Below, piece by piece: positions 17,654-26,167 of a stretch of DNA of 53,204 nt. The position numbers were made by a program, and so were the translations under genes. The notes under the pieces were generated by a model. That model worked only from the letters and a program-made list of their open reading frames with translations. It searched no databases and was not told where the DNA came from. Source of the stretch: Fortiea sp. LEGE XX443. GTDB lineage: Bacteria > Cyanobacteriota > Cyanobacteriia > Cyanobacteriales > Nostocaceae. The stretch covers positions 1-53,204 of the forward strand of contig NZ_JADEXZ010000040.1 of the NCBI RefSeq assembly GCF_015206815.1. The letters run 5' to 3'. The stretch's first letter is position 1, and every line of letters starts with the position of its first letter.

Positions 17654-18406
17654 TTATTTTTGTTTAACTCCAGATATAAATTCGGCTTCAGAAGATCCCA
17701 AGGAGAATCTATAATTTTCTCGCCAAAGATTCTTGCTTAAAATTAACAAGTAAGAACCAATACTTACACAAGTAATTAAAACTAAGGCAGGAGTTTCTAA
17801 GGTTTGACTTTCTATTAAAATGGAAACACCCAATCCAATTAAAATAAAGGGAACTAAAGAATTACCGTAGCGAGTAATTGCAGAAGCGATCGCACTTACC
17901 TGAGTTAAGCAATAGGCTGTATAACACCACACACCTACCATCACGAAGAAAACTACCAAAATCACCAGTAAGCTATCCCATGTATTGGTAGCAAACATTG
18001 GCATATAGATACTGATGTTGTCACCACCATTAGCGATAGTAACTGCTGCTACACTGTAGGTTTGGGGTGAAAGGAAATTGTTCCACCAAGCTTGCGAAGA
18101 TTCGGGGGTGTTTAAATCCTCTGTATCGCTAGTCTCTTGATTTAGTAAGCGATTAATACCAATGATGATTGGAACAATACCGAGTAGACCAATCCAAGAT
18201 TCTGGTAGGATGAACTTGCCAAAAAAGCTGGGTAAACTGGCAACTACTAACGCACTAAAACCTAAATACTGACCGATAACTATGTGACGACGGCGAAAGC
18301 AAGTATCTATCTGTGAGAAAAAAAGCGACAGGACAATAATATCGTCGAGATTGGTAGCAGCAAAAGCCGTGAGTCCTGTAGGAATAGCAGTCAGTAGTTC
18401 GCTCAT
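17654..18406 (-). CDS. CadD-family cadmium resistance transporter, copy 1 (250 aa)
   Basis: The start at the ATG 18406 (MSELLTAIPTGLTAFAATNL) matches the other copies, so the upstream ATG at 18427 was not used. Family hallmarks are ATNLDDIIVLSLFFSQ in the first helix, RRRHIVIGQYLGF, WIGLLGIVPIIIGINRLL, and the second-half motif VTIANGGDNISIY. These acidic and Asn residues lie inside membrane segments and are likely to form the ion path. About six helices are seen in two related halves. CadD exports or sequesters cadmium in Gram-positive bacteria; the metal here is unknown. It is divergent from the lysR gene at 18711, which is the most likely regulator. It is the first of four paralogs in 4.6 kb. 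Confidence 0.88.
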   Translation of the reverse strand: MSELLTAIPTGLTAFAATNLDDIIVLSLFFSQIDTCFRRRHIVIGQYLGFSALVVASLPSFFGKFILPESWIGLLGIVPIIIGINRLLNQETSDTEDLNTPESSQAWWNNFLSPQTYSVAAVTIANGGDNISIYMPMFATNTWDSLLVILVVFFVMVGVWCYTAYCLTQVSAIASAITRYGNSLVPFILIGLGVSILIESQTLETPALVLITCVSIGSYLLILSKNLWRENYRFSLGSSEAEFISGVKQK

Positions 18407-18612
18407 GTGTGCGTCGTGTTTCCTCAATGATCGGTATGGGTGAGATAGAGGCTGCGAGTGTAGAAAATTTGTAATTTCAGAAAATCATTAGTGTAGTTAG
18501 CACTTTTGCTAGAAGCATAGTTTCACTCTATGGCTACCCATCAATAAGAGCAAACAGTCTTTTTTGTTAAATCCATAGACTGAATTTATGGTTATGCAGA
18601 TATGACGGCCAA

Positions 18613-18629
18613 ATAACAATTACTGTTAT
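18613..18629 (+). promoter_or_regulatory. Palindrome ATAACA-N5-TGTTAT, possible LysR-type operator
   Basis: A perfect 6-bp inverted repeat with a 5-bp spacer lies about 80 bp before the lysR start and just upstream of its probable promoter. LysR proteins commonly bind such sites in a divergent region; use by this protein is inferred. Confidence 0.4.
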
Positions 18630-18654
18630 CTACACTTTTCCGCTAAATTTACCG

Positions 18655-18660
18655 TATAAT
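18655..18660 (+). promoter_or_regulatory. Probable -10 box of lysR
   Basis: A consensus TATAAT lies 50 bp before the ATG. The -35 region at normal spacing (near 18632) is weak, which suits an activated or autoregulated promoter. Confidence 0.5.
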
Positions 18661-18710
18661 TCTCTCAAGGTGTTCAAAATCACTACTATACAAGCCTGTA
18701 AATATTCCAA

Positions 18711-19646
18711 ATGACGCTGGAACAGTTACGAATTTTTTTAGCTGTGTCGGAAATGCTGCACTTTACCCGTGCAGCTGAAGCACTTTACATAACTCAACCA
18801 GCCGTCAGTGCTGCTATCCAAAACTTGGAGACAGAATATGGTGTCAGGTTATTTCATCGCATTGGTCGTCATATTGAAATCACAGATGCGGGTAAATTAT
18901 TACAAGGTGAGGCGCAAAAAATTCTTGATCATGTGCAGTTAACAGAACGTGGTTTGAAAGAATTAAATAATCTGCAACGGGGAGAGTTGAAGATCGGTGC
19001 AAGCCTAACTGTTGGTAACTATTGGCTACCCGAAAGAATTAGCCAATTCAAGCAGTTATATCCTGGCATTTTTATTAATTGTCAGTTGGGAAATGCGGAA
19101 GAGATTTGTGAAGGGACTGCTGTAGGTATGTATGATTTGGGTTTGGTGACAGGGGAGATTAAAGCATCATTACAGCAATCTTTAGAGAAAGACGAAGTAG
19201 GAAGCGATCGCCTGCAAATTGTTGTGGGCAAATCTCATCCTTGGTATCAAAATGCCGAGATTTATTTAGATGAATTATTCAGCACCAGTTGGGTAATGCG
19301 TGAATCTGGTTCCGGCGCACAGCAAATGTTTGAGCAAGCCTTACAACGTTGGGGAATTGAACCTAGTAACCTGGATATTGTACTTAACTTCAACACTAGT
19401 GAAATGGTGAAAGCAGTTGTAGAAAGTGGTGTTGGTGCAGCTGCACTTCCAGAATCAATGGTGAAAAAAGAACTACAACTAGGAACATTACAGGCTGTGC
19501 GAATTCTCAATCCGCAAAAACAATCCCAGAAAGAATTAGAAATTATCCAGCCGATTTGGAAACTCAAACACCATCAACGTTTTCATACACGAGTTACCAT
19601 AGCTTTTGAAAATATGCTCATGGAAGAGAATGTACAAGTGGCTTAG
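18711..19646 (+). CDS. LysR family transcriptional regulator (311 aa)
   Basis: The N-terminal helix-turn-helix is textbook: MTLEQLRIFLAVSEMLHFTR, then AAEALYITQPAVSAAIQNLE and GVRLFHRIGRHIEITDAGK (residues 1-60). The effector domain begins ELKIGASLTVGNYWLPERI and includes YDLGLVTGEI and ESGVGAAALPESMVKKEL. The effector-domain style is like CysB/CbbR-type regulators of small anions, but no ligand can be read. It sits inside the cadD array, divergent from copy 1 and convergent with copy 2, whose stop codon overlaps its own by four bases (19643-19646). Control of the transporter genes is the natural hypothesis. Confidence 0.93.
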   Translation: MTLEQLRIFLAVSEMLHFTRAAEALYITQPAVSAAIQNLETEYGVRLFHRIGRHIEITDAGKLLQGEAQKILDHVQLTERGLKELNNLQRGELKIGASLTVGNYWLPERISQFKQLYPGIFINCQLGNAEEICEGTAVGMYDLGLVTGEIKASLQQSLEKDEVGSDRLQIVVGKSHPWYQNAEIYLDELFSTSWVMRESGSGAQQMFEQALQRWGIEPSNLDIVLNFNTSEMVKAVVESGVGAAALPESMVKKELQLGTLQAVRILNPQKQSQKELEIIQPIWKLKHHQRFHTRVTIAFENMLMEENVQVA

Positions 19647-20329
19647 TTTGATAATGTCGGCTTTTTTACTAAAATTGCTAAACAAATACAACTTGCTACT
19701 AGCTTTATCAAGCCTAAAGCCTCTGTTTTTAAAATAATTACCCCACCCAATATTATTAAAACAAAAGGCAAAATATAATTACTATACTGACTTAGTATCA
19801 GCGCTATTTTTGTTTGATAGGTAAATTTATAAGCTAAATAACACCAAATTCCGATTAATATAAAAAATACTACAACAATAATTATAAAATTAACTGTATT
19901 ACTACTAGCAAATAATGGTATGTAGACACTGATATTATCACTACCATTTGCGATAGTTATGGCTGCAACGCTGTAAGTCTGTGCATTAAACAAACTTGTT
20001 GTGTTTGCATCTTGATATTCTGTTGTTATAATTTCAATCTCTGGATTTTCATTTTCTTCTCGATTAATCAAACTGTTGATACCCATAATTATCGGTATTA
20101 ATCCCAACAATCCAATCCAGTTAGGTGGTATGACTAGTCCACCAAATAACCCAGGAAGACTAGCAATAATTAACACTGTAAAGCCTAAGTATTGGCCTGC
20201 AATAATGTGCCGATACCTAAAAACAGAATTTATCTGAGAAAACAGTAGTAATAAAATAACGATATCATCAATGTTAGTGGCAATGAAGGCTGAGATTCCC
20301 ACTAAGAGTGTAGTAATTAACTCACTCAT
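19643..20329 (-). CDS. CadD-family transporter, copy 2 (228 aa)
   Basis: The same layout as copy 1 is seen: MSELITTLLVGISAFIATNI, DDIVILLLLFSQ, YRHIIAGQYLGF, WIGLLGLIPIIMGINSLI and the second-half motif ITIANGSDNISVY, where one Gly is Ser. The loop between the halves is short and acidic (NREENENPEIEI). It lacks the C-terminal extension of copy 1 and ends soon after the last helix. Its AT content is higher than that of copy 1. It is divergent from copy 3 across a gap of only 64 bp, so the two probably share a promoter region, and it overlaps the lysR stop. Confidence 0.87.
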   Translation of the reverse strand: MSELITTLLVGISAFIATNIDDIVILLLLFSQINSVFRYRHIIAGQYLGFTVLIIASLPGLFGGLVIPPNWIGLLGLIPIIMGINSLINREENENPEIEIITTEYQDANTTSLFNAQTYSVAAITIANGSDNISVYIPLFASSNTVNFIIIVVVFFILIGIWCYLAYKFTYQTKIALILSQYSNYILPFVLIILGGVIILKTEALGLIKLVASCICLAILVKKPTLSN

Positions 20330-20393
20330 TTATATATATCCTGATTTATTGGCATAATTTTTATTAGTTAATCATTACTTTTAATCATCCCAC

Positions 20394-21167
20394 ATGAGTA
20401 AGATCATCACAACTATTACAGAAGGAATTTTTGCTTTTACTGCTACTAATATTGATGACATTGTTATTCTCATGCTGTTTTTTTCACAGGTAAATAATCA
20501 ATTTCGTCGTCGTCATATTTTCGTTGGGCAATATCTAGGTTTTGTCGCTATCATTATTGCTAGTTTACCAGGCTTTTTTGGGAGTTTAGTAATACCTAGA
20601 GCTTGGATAGGATTATTGGGGATTTTGCCGATCGCAATCGGGATTAAGCAATTATTGCATCGAGAAACAGAAAATTCAGAAATTCAAATTGTTAACACTA
20701 GTTTAACTGTATCTGGTAATAGTAATCCTACCTTCAATTTCCTTTTGAGTATTCTAAGTCCCCAAACTTATAAAGTTGCAGCAGTCACAGTTGCTAATGG
20801 TGGCGATAATATAAGTATTTATATTCCTTTATTTGCTAGTAACAGTTTTACCAATTTATTAATAATTATTATAGTTTTTATTATTATGAAAGGAGTGTGG
20901 TACGCACTTGCTTATTTATTGGCTCGCCAAGCTAGAATCGCGTATATCTTAACGCACTATGGTAAAAATGCTGTGCCTTTTATATTAATTATTTTAGGTT
21001 TGTATCTCATGTATGAAAGGGGTACATTTACCCTTTTATCTTGGGGTTCATATATATTCTGCTATTTGTATGTAATATTTTTCCAATTTACATCTCTACT
21101 GGATACACAATTACTCAATGTTAAGAGAGTAGTTCAGTTATTCAATTACTTTTATTTATCGTTTTAA
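20394..21167 (+). CDS. CadD-family transporter, copy 3 (257 aa)
   Basis: The hallmarks are intact: MSKIITTITEGIFAFTATNI, DDIVILMLFFSQ, RRRHIFVGQYLGF, WIGLLGILPIAIGIKQLL and VTVANGGDNISIYIPLFA. The final 55 residues differ from the other copies (YERGTFTLLSWGSYIFCYLY, then FFQFTSLLDTQLLNVKRVVQ). They are rich in aromatic residues, so the C-terminus has either drifted or been replaced, possibly by a frameshift near 21015. The gene is AT-rich. It shares a 64-bp divergent promoter region with copy 2 and is followed by a 120-bp MITE-like element. Confidence 0.85.
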   Translation: MSKIITTITEGIFAFTATNIDDIVILMLFFSQVNNQFRRRHIFVGQYLGFVAIIIASLPGFFGSLVIPRAWIGLLGILPIAIGIKQLLHRETENSEIQIVNTSLTVSGNSNPTFNFLLSILSPQTYKVAAVTVANGGDNISIYIPLFASNSFTNLLIIIIVFIIMKGVWYALAYLLARQARIAYILTHYGKNAVPFILIILGLYLMYERGTFTLLSWGSYIFCYLYVIFFQFTSLLDTQLLNVKRVVQLFNYFYLSF

Positions 21168-21540
21168 AAAGAAAGAATATTTGCTCTTGTCAAGCTAAAA
21201 GAAATAATATTGTTTTTAGATAAAGCCAAGTATTTGACTGAGAAAACAATAACAGAGAATCATCAATTTATTTGATAGCGTTCCGCCTCCAAAGTTTCTC
21301 AAAATCATCTGTCTGTTAATAAGTAGAAAGGTGCAAATAAACCGAACTATGTAACGGAAAGTAAAGTAGCTTGAAAACCTCTTCCCTTCTGCCCTCTGCC
21401 TCCTGCCTTGTCATAACGACAATTTTTAACACCGACCTACTTACTAGGCAAAATACTCAAACAATCTCCTAACGTAATCTCAGCTTAAAAAGTAGCGAGG
21501 GACTAGGGAGAACAGAATTAAATCCTTGCGAGTAATAAAC
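21168..21540. other. Spacer between cadD copies 3 and 4, holding a MITE
   Basis: No gene is seen. The middle third is the repeat element at 21322-21441; the rest is AT-rich. Confidence 0.6.
21322..21441. mobile_element. MITE-like element, family B copy 1 (120 bp, TA-flanked)
   Basis: The unit starts AGTAGAAAGGTGCAAATAAA and ends TAACACCGACCTACT, with TA on each side (21320-21321 and 21442-21443). Two further copies lie at 25980-26106 and 47343-47462 in the opposite orientation. The TA flanks suggest a Tc1/IS630-type transposase in trans. The centre carries the GGCAGAG heptamer repeat. Confidence 0.8.
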
Positions 21541-22215
21541 ATGAGTTGGTTAATTGGTACTCTAATTATCGGGATTTCTACTGCTATTGCCACTACCTTT
21601 GATGACAACTTGTATTTAACGGCTTTTTTTGGCAAAGTCAATCGTACCTTTCGTCCTCGGCATATTGTTATCGGGGAATTTTTGGGATTTACTACACTAG
21701 TGTTTGCTAGTCTCCCTGGTTTTTTTGGTGGTCTGATTATTCCTCATACCTGGATTGGATTGCTGGGTTTTTTACCAGTCGCTATTGGGATTAATCATTT
21801 ATTAAATAGAGAAAGTGAGGAAGAAGCAGTACAAGCTGTATCAATTGATTTTAACTCTCGTGCAAAATCGCCGCATCATCAAAAATCCCTATTAGCAACT
21901 CTACGCGACCCCCAAACCTATCGTGTCTCTGCTGTTACTGTTGCCAATGGTGGGAATAATATCGGGATTTATGTACCCTTGTTTGCTAGTAGTAATCTTC
22001 CGAGTTTGGGTGTAATTTTGTGTGTTTGCTATTCAACAGTAGGACTGTGGTGTTTTCTCTCTTACAATTTGACTCGTAATCCTCTCATGGCTAATGTTTT
22101 AGCTCGTCATGGTCGGAAAATATTTCCCTTCGTATTAATCTATTTAGGATTCTCTATATTGATGAAAAGTGAAACGTATCGGCTATTACCTAATATTGCC
22201 ATGTTTTCTAATTAG
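21541..22215 (+). CDS. CadD-family transporter, copy 4, diverged (224 aa)
   Basis: The start chosen is the ATG at 21541 (MSWLIGTLIIGISTAIATTF) rather than a TTG at 21526. The fold pattern is the same (PRHIVIGEFLGFTTLVFASL, then WIGLLGFLPVAIGINHLL and VTVANGGNNIGIYVPLFA), but key residues differ. Copies 1-3 have TN-[IL]-DDI in the first helix and G-[GS]-DNIS in the second half. This copy has TTFDDNLYLT and GGNNIGIY, so one Asp in the second half is Asn and the Asn before DD is Thr/Phe. The change of membrane-embedded acidic residues points to a different substrate or loss of transport. It is convergent with the TauE/SafE gene. Confidence 0.84.
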   Translation: MSWLIGTLIIGISTAIATTFDDNLYLTAFFGKVNRTFRPRHIVIGEFLGFTTLVFASLPGFFGGLIIPHTWIGLLGFLPVAIGINHLLNRESEEEAVQAVSIDFNSRAKSPHHQKSLLATLRDPQTYRVSAVTVANGGNNIGIYVPLFASSNLPSLGVILCVCYSTVGLWCFLSYNLTRNPLMANVLARHGRKIFPFVLIYLGFSILMKSETYRLLPNIAMFSN

Positions 22216-22235
22216 ACAAATATGACGCTCTTTGT

Positions 22236-23027
22236 CTAATACACTAGCTTTAAACTCACCATCATTAATATAAAATAAACCATAAACCGCAGTGGTTTTT
22301 GTGGAACAATTTGACAGACTTTAGCTCCTAGTAATACTCCTGGTACTGAGCCAAGCCATATCGGTAATACTAAATTCCAATCAACTGTTCCCAATGTGAG
22401 ATGTCCAATAGCAGTGAATAGTAAGAGAATTGCAGCTTGAAAAATATCTGTACCAACTAACTTCCGCGCATCTAAACGAAAAAATGTAATTAAAGCCAAA
22501 GCAAACATTGAACCGGAAGCAACACTTGTTAGACCGACAACACAGCCTAAAAATGCTCCTACACTCACCGTTTGCAAGCGTCCTAGTTGAGTGGTTAAGT
22601 CAAATTTGGGTAATTCAGGTAGTTGTAACAGTGGAAAGAAGGTCAATAGTAGCATTTGAACTAATGCCAAAAGAGTGACTGATAAAATCGTCACACCCAG
22701 CAAATGCAGCATAATTTTGTCCAAGCTATGCTCGTTATTGAGTTTAATCAGGTGCAGTATTCCCACTCCCAACAAAGAACCAGGAACACTTCCTAAAGCC
22801 AGCCATTTGACTACTTCTCTATCGAGAGTTTGTTGCTGCCAATGTTTGATGCTACCAACGATTTTCATTAACGTCGCTGCAACAACATCAGAACTGACTG
22901 CTACGGCAGGTGGTATTTGAAAAACAAAAATTAGCATTGGGGTAATGAGAGAAGCACCACCAATTCCTGTCAAACCAACAACAATACCGACTAAAAAGCT
23001 GAAGAAAGGCAATAGTAAAAAATCCAT
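22236..23027 (-). CDS. Sulfite exporter TauE/SafE (TSUP) family protein (263 aa)
   Basis: TSUP proteins move organic or inorganic sulfur anions, or related anions, across the inner membrane. Two family half-signatures are visible: FLVGIVVGLTGIGGASLITP (residues about 11-30) and the second-half GCVVGLTSVASGSMFALALI at about 150-170. In between lie VAVSSDVVAATLMKIVGSIK and WLALGSVPGSLLGVGIL, with VLPIWLGSVPGVLLGAKV repeating it near the C-terminus. About eight helices are expected. The stop is 20 bp from that of cadD copy 4. Placement beside metal transporters suggests handling of sulfite or thiosulfate under metal stress, which is inference. Confidence 0.9.
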   Translation of the reverse strand: MDFLLLPFFSFLVGIVVGLTGIGGASLITPMLIFVFQIPPAVAVSSDVVAATLMKIVGSIKHWQQQTLDREVVKWLALGSVPGSLLGVGILHLIKLNNEHSLDKIMLHLLGVTILSVTLLALVQMLLLTFFPLLQLPELPKFDLTTQLGRLQTVSVGAFLGCVVGLTSVASGSMFALALITFFRLDARKLVGTDIFQAAILLLFTAIGHLTLGTVDWNLVLPIWLGSVPGVLLGAKVCQIVPQKPLRFMVYFILMMVSLKLVY

Positions 23028-23478
23028 ACTCCTGTCCTTAACTGGGGTTTTGTAAATGCGGTTTTGTTTAGCTGAAACTAAAAGATTGGTTGTAATGCTG
23101 TTGTGTACAAGGTTTCATGTAATACCAATTCGTAATTCGTAATTCGTAATTCGTAATTCGTAATTAAGAAACTCTGATTTGGTCTGGGTTGTGGGGTTTG
23201 AATGTGTTGCCTAATTTTAGAGAATTGGTATAACTGCTAGTTTTGAGCGACTACAGGAAAAATATCAAAAATACCAAAAATCGATCAACTTACCGTATTT
23301 TAAGATTAAAAATAATAAAAGTCTATATTTTGTTAATTAATCCAATTAATTTGTATTAATTAACACGGCTCGTTAAGCAGGATTTTCCTGAAATCTAGTA
23401 ATAACAGATACTTTAAATTAAGTATTAAAATTATACTAGTATTTTAAGTAACTACATTAATTGCAGCATAATTTTGAT
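23028..23478. other. Divergent spacer with a heptamer array
   Basis: About 450 bp between the TSUP and PAP2 genes. It has the AATTCGT array at 23127-23161 and a very AT-rich 3' half. No gene is supported. Confidence 0.5.
23127..23161. repeat. Tandem heptamer repeat, five copies of AATTCGT
   Basis: Five perfect units; the same word appears singly near 12578 and 41948. This is a typical short tandem repeat of heterocystous cyanobacteria. Confidence 0.9.
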
Positions 23479-24264
23479 ATGCCAGAGTTAGAAAAAGTCA
23501 ATAATGAAAATCAACAAACACCAAAGCTGCGATCGCCTATTGGGTTTGTGCAAAAATTGTTAATTACACACTGGCGTTCTTTGTTGGTGCTGTTCATCGG
23601 GGTATATTTACCACTGCAAATTTTTGGACTGTTGGCGTTAGAGGTGCGGTACAACGAGAGTGGCTTTCCCTGGGATTTACCGATTCTGGAGAGGATTCAC
23701 GCTCTAGCACAGCCACAGTTAGATGTATTTGCCGCGATTTTGACAAAATTTGGTTCTTTTTGGATTGTATTACCCATTCTGAGCATAATTACACTTATTG
23801 TAATAATGCAACGTCGCTGGCGATCGCTGACTTATTTACTGATTACTGCTGCTGGTAGTGCTACTATCAACCGCACAGCCAAAGAATTCTGGCACAGAGT
23901 CCGTCCTCATATCTGGGAATCAGTCGCACCAGAGTTTGATTATTCGTTTCCCAGTGGTCATGCTATGACGAGTATGACGTTGATTGCTATTTTGGTGGTT
24001 TTAACTTGGGGTAGTGCTTGGCGTTGGTTTACAGTAACTTTCGGTAGTGTGTATATCTTAGCCATTGGCTGGACACGGCTATATTTGGGGGTACACTTTC
24101 CTAGTGATATTATTGCAGGTTGGATGGTGGCGATCGCTTGGGCAATTGGTGTGAGTTTCATTATTCGACCATTATCACAGTCAGCAAATATTACCAGTGA
24201 AAAACCAGTGAATGAAACGCAGTTACTTCTTGAAGAACAGCAGTTGCTCAATAAAGAACAATAA
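23479..24264 (+). CDS. PAP2-family phosphatase, membrane-bound (261 aa)
   Basis: All three parts of the phosphatase signature are present: KEFWHRVRPH (Kx6RP), PSGHAMTS and TRLYLGVHFPSD. They are placed in the second half of a protein with five to six helices (first helix LLVLFIGVYLPLQIFGLLAL). Members dephosphorylate phosphatidic acid, prenyl diphosphates or related lipids; the active site faces the periplasm. The ATG at 23479 was chosen over an upstream TTG at 23461. The C-terminal tail is charged and Gln-rich (NETQLLLEEQQLLNKEQ). The short gene at 24407 follows on the same strand. Confidence 0.9.
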   Translation: MPELEKVNNENQQTPKLRSPIGFVQKLLITHWRSLLVLFIGVYLPLQIFGLLALEVRYNESGFPWDLPILERIHALAQPQLDVFAAILTKFGSFWIVLPILSIITLIVIMQRRWRSLTYLLITAAGSATINRTAKEFWHRVRPHIWESVAPEFDYSFPSGHAMTSMTLIAILVVLTWGSAWRWFTVTFGSVYILAIGWTRLYLGVHFPSDIIAGWMVAIAWAIGVSFIIRPLSQSANITSEKPVNETQLLLEEQQLLNKEQ

Positions 24265-24406
24265 TTTTATTTGTGTAAATAAAATTATTGATACAAAAAT
24301 CTTACGTATAATTAACCGTTTTTGAGATTCAAATCTCTGTTTGACTCTGGACTTTTTCGACTTTTTATCCTAAAGTACGGTTAATTGATGCAATTACTGT
24401 ACAAAT

Positions 24407-24835
24407 ATGAATGAAATCAAAAAGAGTAGTCAAGAGTTGTTATCACAAAGTCCAGAAAGTGTACCTAAAACATTATTGCAGAAGCTCAGAGGTGGATTTT
24501 GCTTAGTAATTGGATACTTATTATCACCGTTATGCTGGTGGAATGATTTGGTATTTAATTTACCAATTGCTTATCTTTTCGGATATATTTGTAGTCTTTT
24601 TACGCCTAAATTACTGATGCCTGGCGTTATTATTGGTTACTGGTTATCTAACATTATTGGTATTTTGTTAATGCAAGCAGGTGCAATTGATGTGTTGCAA
24701 AAACAAAACCAAGAACGCAACTTAAAAAAGGAATTATTGACAGGCTTAGTTTCTTCAACTGCTTATACTTTTTTGATTTTGGTATTAATCCAGTTTAAAA
24801 TTATCGATACTCCTAGTTTCTTTTCTGGTAGTTAG
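24407..24835 (+). CDS. Small membrane protein of unknown function (142 aa)
   Basis: A polar N-terminus of about 30 residues precedes three hydrophobic segments: GFCLVIGYLLSPLCWWNDL, then GVIIGYWLSNIIGILLMQAG and AYTFLILVLIQFKII. In between is a short charged loop (QKQNQERNLKKELL). It resembles conserved cyanobacterial hypotheticals found near phosphatases, but I cannot name a family. It follows the PAP2 gene by 142 bp in the same direction and converges with the prohibitin-like gene, so it may depend on the PAP2 promoter. Confidence 0.72.
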   Translation: MNEIKKSSQELLSQSPESVPKTLLQKLRGGFCLVIGYLLSPLCWWNDLVFNLPIAYLFGYICSLFTPKLLMPGVIIGYWLSNIIGILLMQAGAIDVLQKQNQERNLKKELLTGLVSSTAYTFLILVLIQFKIIDTPSFFSGS

Positions 24836-24880
24836 TAAAAAAACCAGTTTCTCTCACTGGGTTACTGTATTATAGACAAA

Positions 24881-25684
24881 TTACTTTAGTTTTAAAATCT
24901 CACTTACATTTAAAAACTTAGGTGTATCTTTGGTCATAATTACAGGTAATTTACCATCCCATTTTTCTATTGCCTGCCTTGTCAAAATATCATCAGTCAA
25001 ACTATCACGTAATAATCTGTTTACTTCCGCTTCCCCCTTCGCTAAATTGACCTTTACCTCTGCTTGTTTTGCGGCTTTTAATGCAATAAAATCTGCTCGT
25101 TTTGCATCTTGTTCTGCAATTTGTTTTGCCTCAACTGCTTCACTGAATTTATCTGAAAAATTAACATGAACTAGCGAGATATCATCAACTGCAATATGGT
25201 AGCTAGACAATTTCGTTGTTAATTTTTCATCAATTCCAGATTTTACTTCCTCTCTTTTAGTGACTATTTCTTCTGCTTTATACTTTGCTATAACTGCTTT
25301 TACAGCTTCTTCTACTGCGGAATTAATGATTTTATCAACTACATCTTTTTCATCACCAATCTCTCTAAAAATTAAATTAACATCTTCAGGTAAAATATGC
25401 CAATTCAATGCTACATCTGGAAAAACATCTTGCAAATCTTTAGAAGAAGCTTCAGCAGCTATTTCTTGTTTTTGAATTTTCACGCTGATTTTTTTGACTG
25501 TATTAACAATGGGAATTATGAGATGTATCCCCTCTGCTAGTATTGTTTTCTGTACCTCACCAAATTGCATTAATACGCCGCGCTCTCCAGGATTGATTAT
25601 TACAAAAGGTGTTAACAAAATTGTGATTAAAAATAAAAGAGCAGTTATTTTACCAGCATTGTTTGTCAGTTTAAGTTGTTTCAT
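24881..25684 (-). CDS. Prohibitin-like SPFH/Band 7 protein (267 aa)
   Basis: One N-terminal membrane anchor (ITALLFLITILLTPFVII) is followed by the SPFH domain: NPGERGVLMQFGEVQKTIL, GIHLIIPIVNTVKKISVKIQ, and the characteristic ASSKDLQDVFPDVALNWHI. A long coiled coil follows (SEAVEAKQIAEQDAKRADFI onward, about residues 175-225). The length fits prohibitins. Such proteins form ring or cage scaffolds in the membrane and influence membrane proteases; in cyanobacteria they sit in the cytoplasmic or thylakoid membrane. The gene stands alone and is convergent with the small membrane protein gene. Confidence 0.92.
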   Translation of the reverse strand: MKQLKLTNNAGKITALLFLITILLTPFVIINPGERGVLMQFGEVQKTILAEGIHLIIPIVNTVKKISVKIQKQEIAAEASSKDLQDVFPDVALNWHILPEDVNLIFREIGDEKDVVDKIINSAVEEAVKAVIAKYKAEEIVTKREEVKSGIDEKLTTKLSSYHIAVDDISLVHVNFSDKFSEAVEAKQIAEQDAKRADFIALKAAKQAEVKVNLAKGEAEVNRLLRDSLTDDILTRQAIEKWDGKLPVIMTKDTPKFLNVSEILKLK

Positions 25685-25979
25685 ATAGACTAAGGCGATG
25701 ATTATCTCATTTTGGCAACTTTTATTAATAAATAATTATCATAGTACATTAAATCGATAAAAATAAGCAAGTTTAAAAACTGTAGTGATTCAGATACCAG
25801 ACTTCTTTGGGAAGTTGAATATTTTTTTGTTCACGAATGATTTAGGAATGCTATATTTACTCATTAATTTTTCAAACAAGCTCTGAAGATATGCTGCTAA
25901 GTGATAATAGTTTTTTAACTTCTAGATAACTCAATATTTACTTGTGGTATTGAAAGAATATGGTAAATATATATGGATA

Positions 25980-26106
25980 AGTAGGTCGGTGCTAAAAATT
26001 GTCGTTATGACAAGGCAGGAGGCAGAGGGCAGAAGGCAGAAGGGAAGAGGTTTTCAATCTACTTTACTTTCCCTTACATTGTTCGGTTTATTTGCACCTT
26101 TCTACT
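25980..26106. mobile_element. MITE-like element, family B copy 2 (127 bp, TA-flanked)
   Basis: It starts AGTAGGTCGGTGCTAAAAAT and ends GCACCTTTCTACT, with TA at 25978-25979 and 26107-26108. Compared with copies 1 and 3 it has one extra 7-bp heptamer unit (GAAGGCA) in the centre, which shows that heptamer number varies within the element. Confidence 0.8.
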
Positions 26107-26167
26107 TATGGCAATCTGGTGAGATATTTAATCAAATTTAGTTTTATAAATTATCAATAGGACTTTT

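Larger units (their letters stand above)
18407..18710. other. Divergent control region between cadD copy 1 and lysR
   Basis: This 304-bp gap must hold both promoters. On the lysR side a palindrome (18613-18629) and a TATAAT (18655-18660) are visible. No equally clear promoter was seen for the cadD copy. Confidence 0.5.

Noticed and set aside
23127-23161. CRISPR array
   Set aside because: The repeats are 7-bp head-to-tail units with no spacers. The same applies to 2561-2597.
25944-26141. 65-codon plus-strand frame
   Set aside because: It runs through the family B repeat element and has no conserved pattern.
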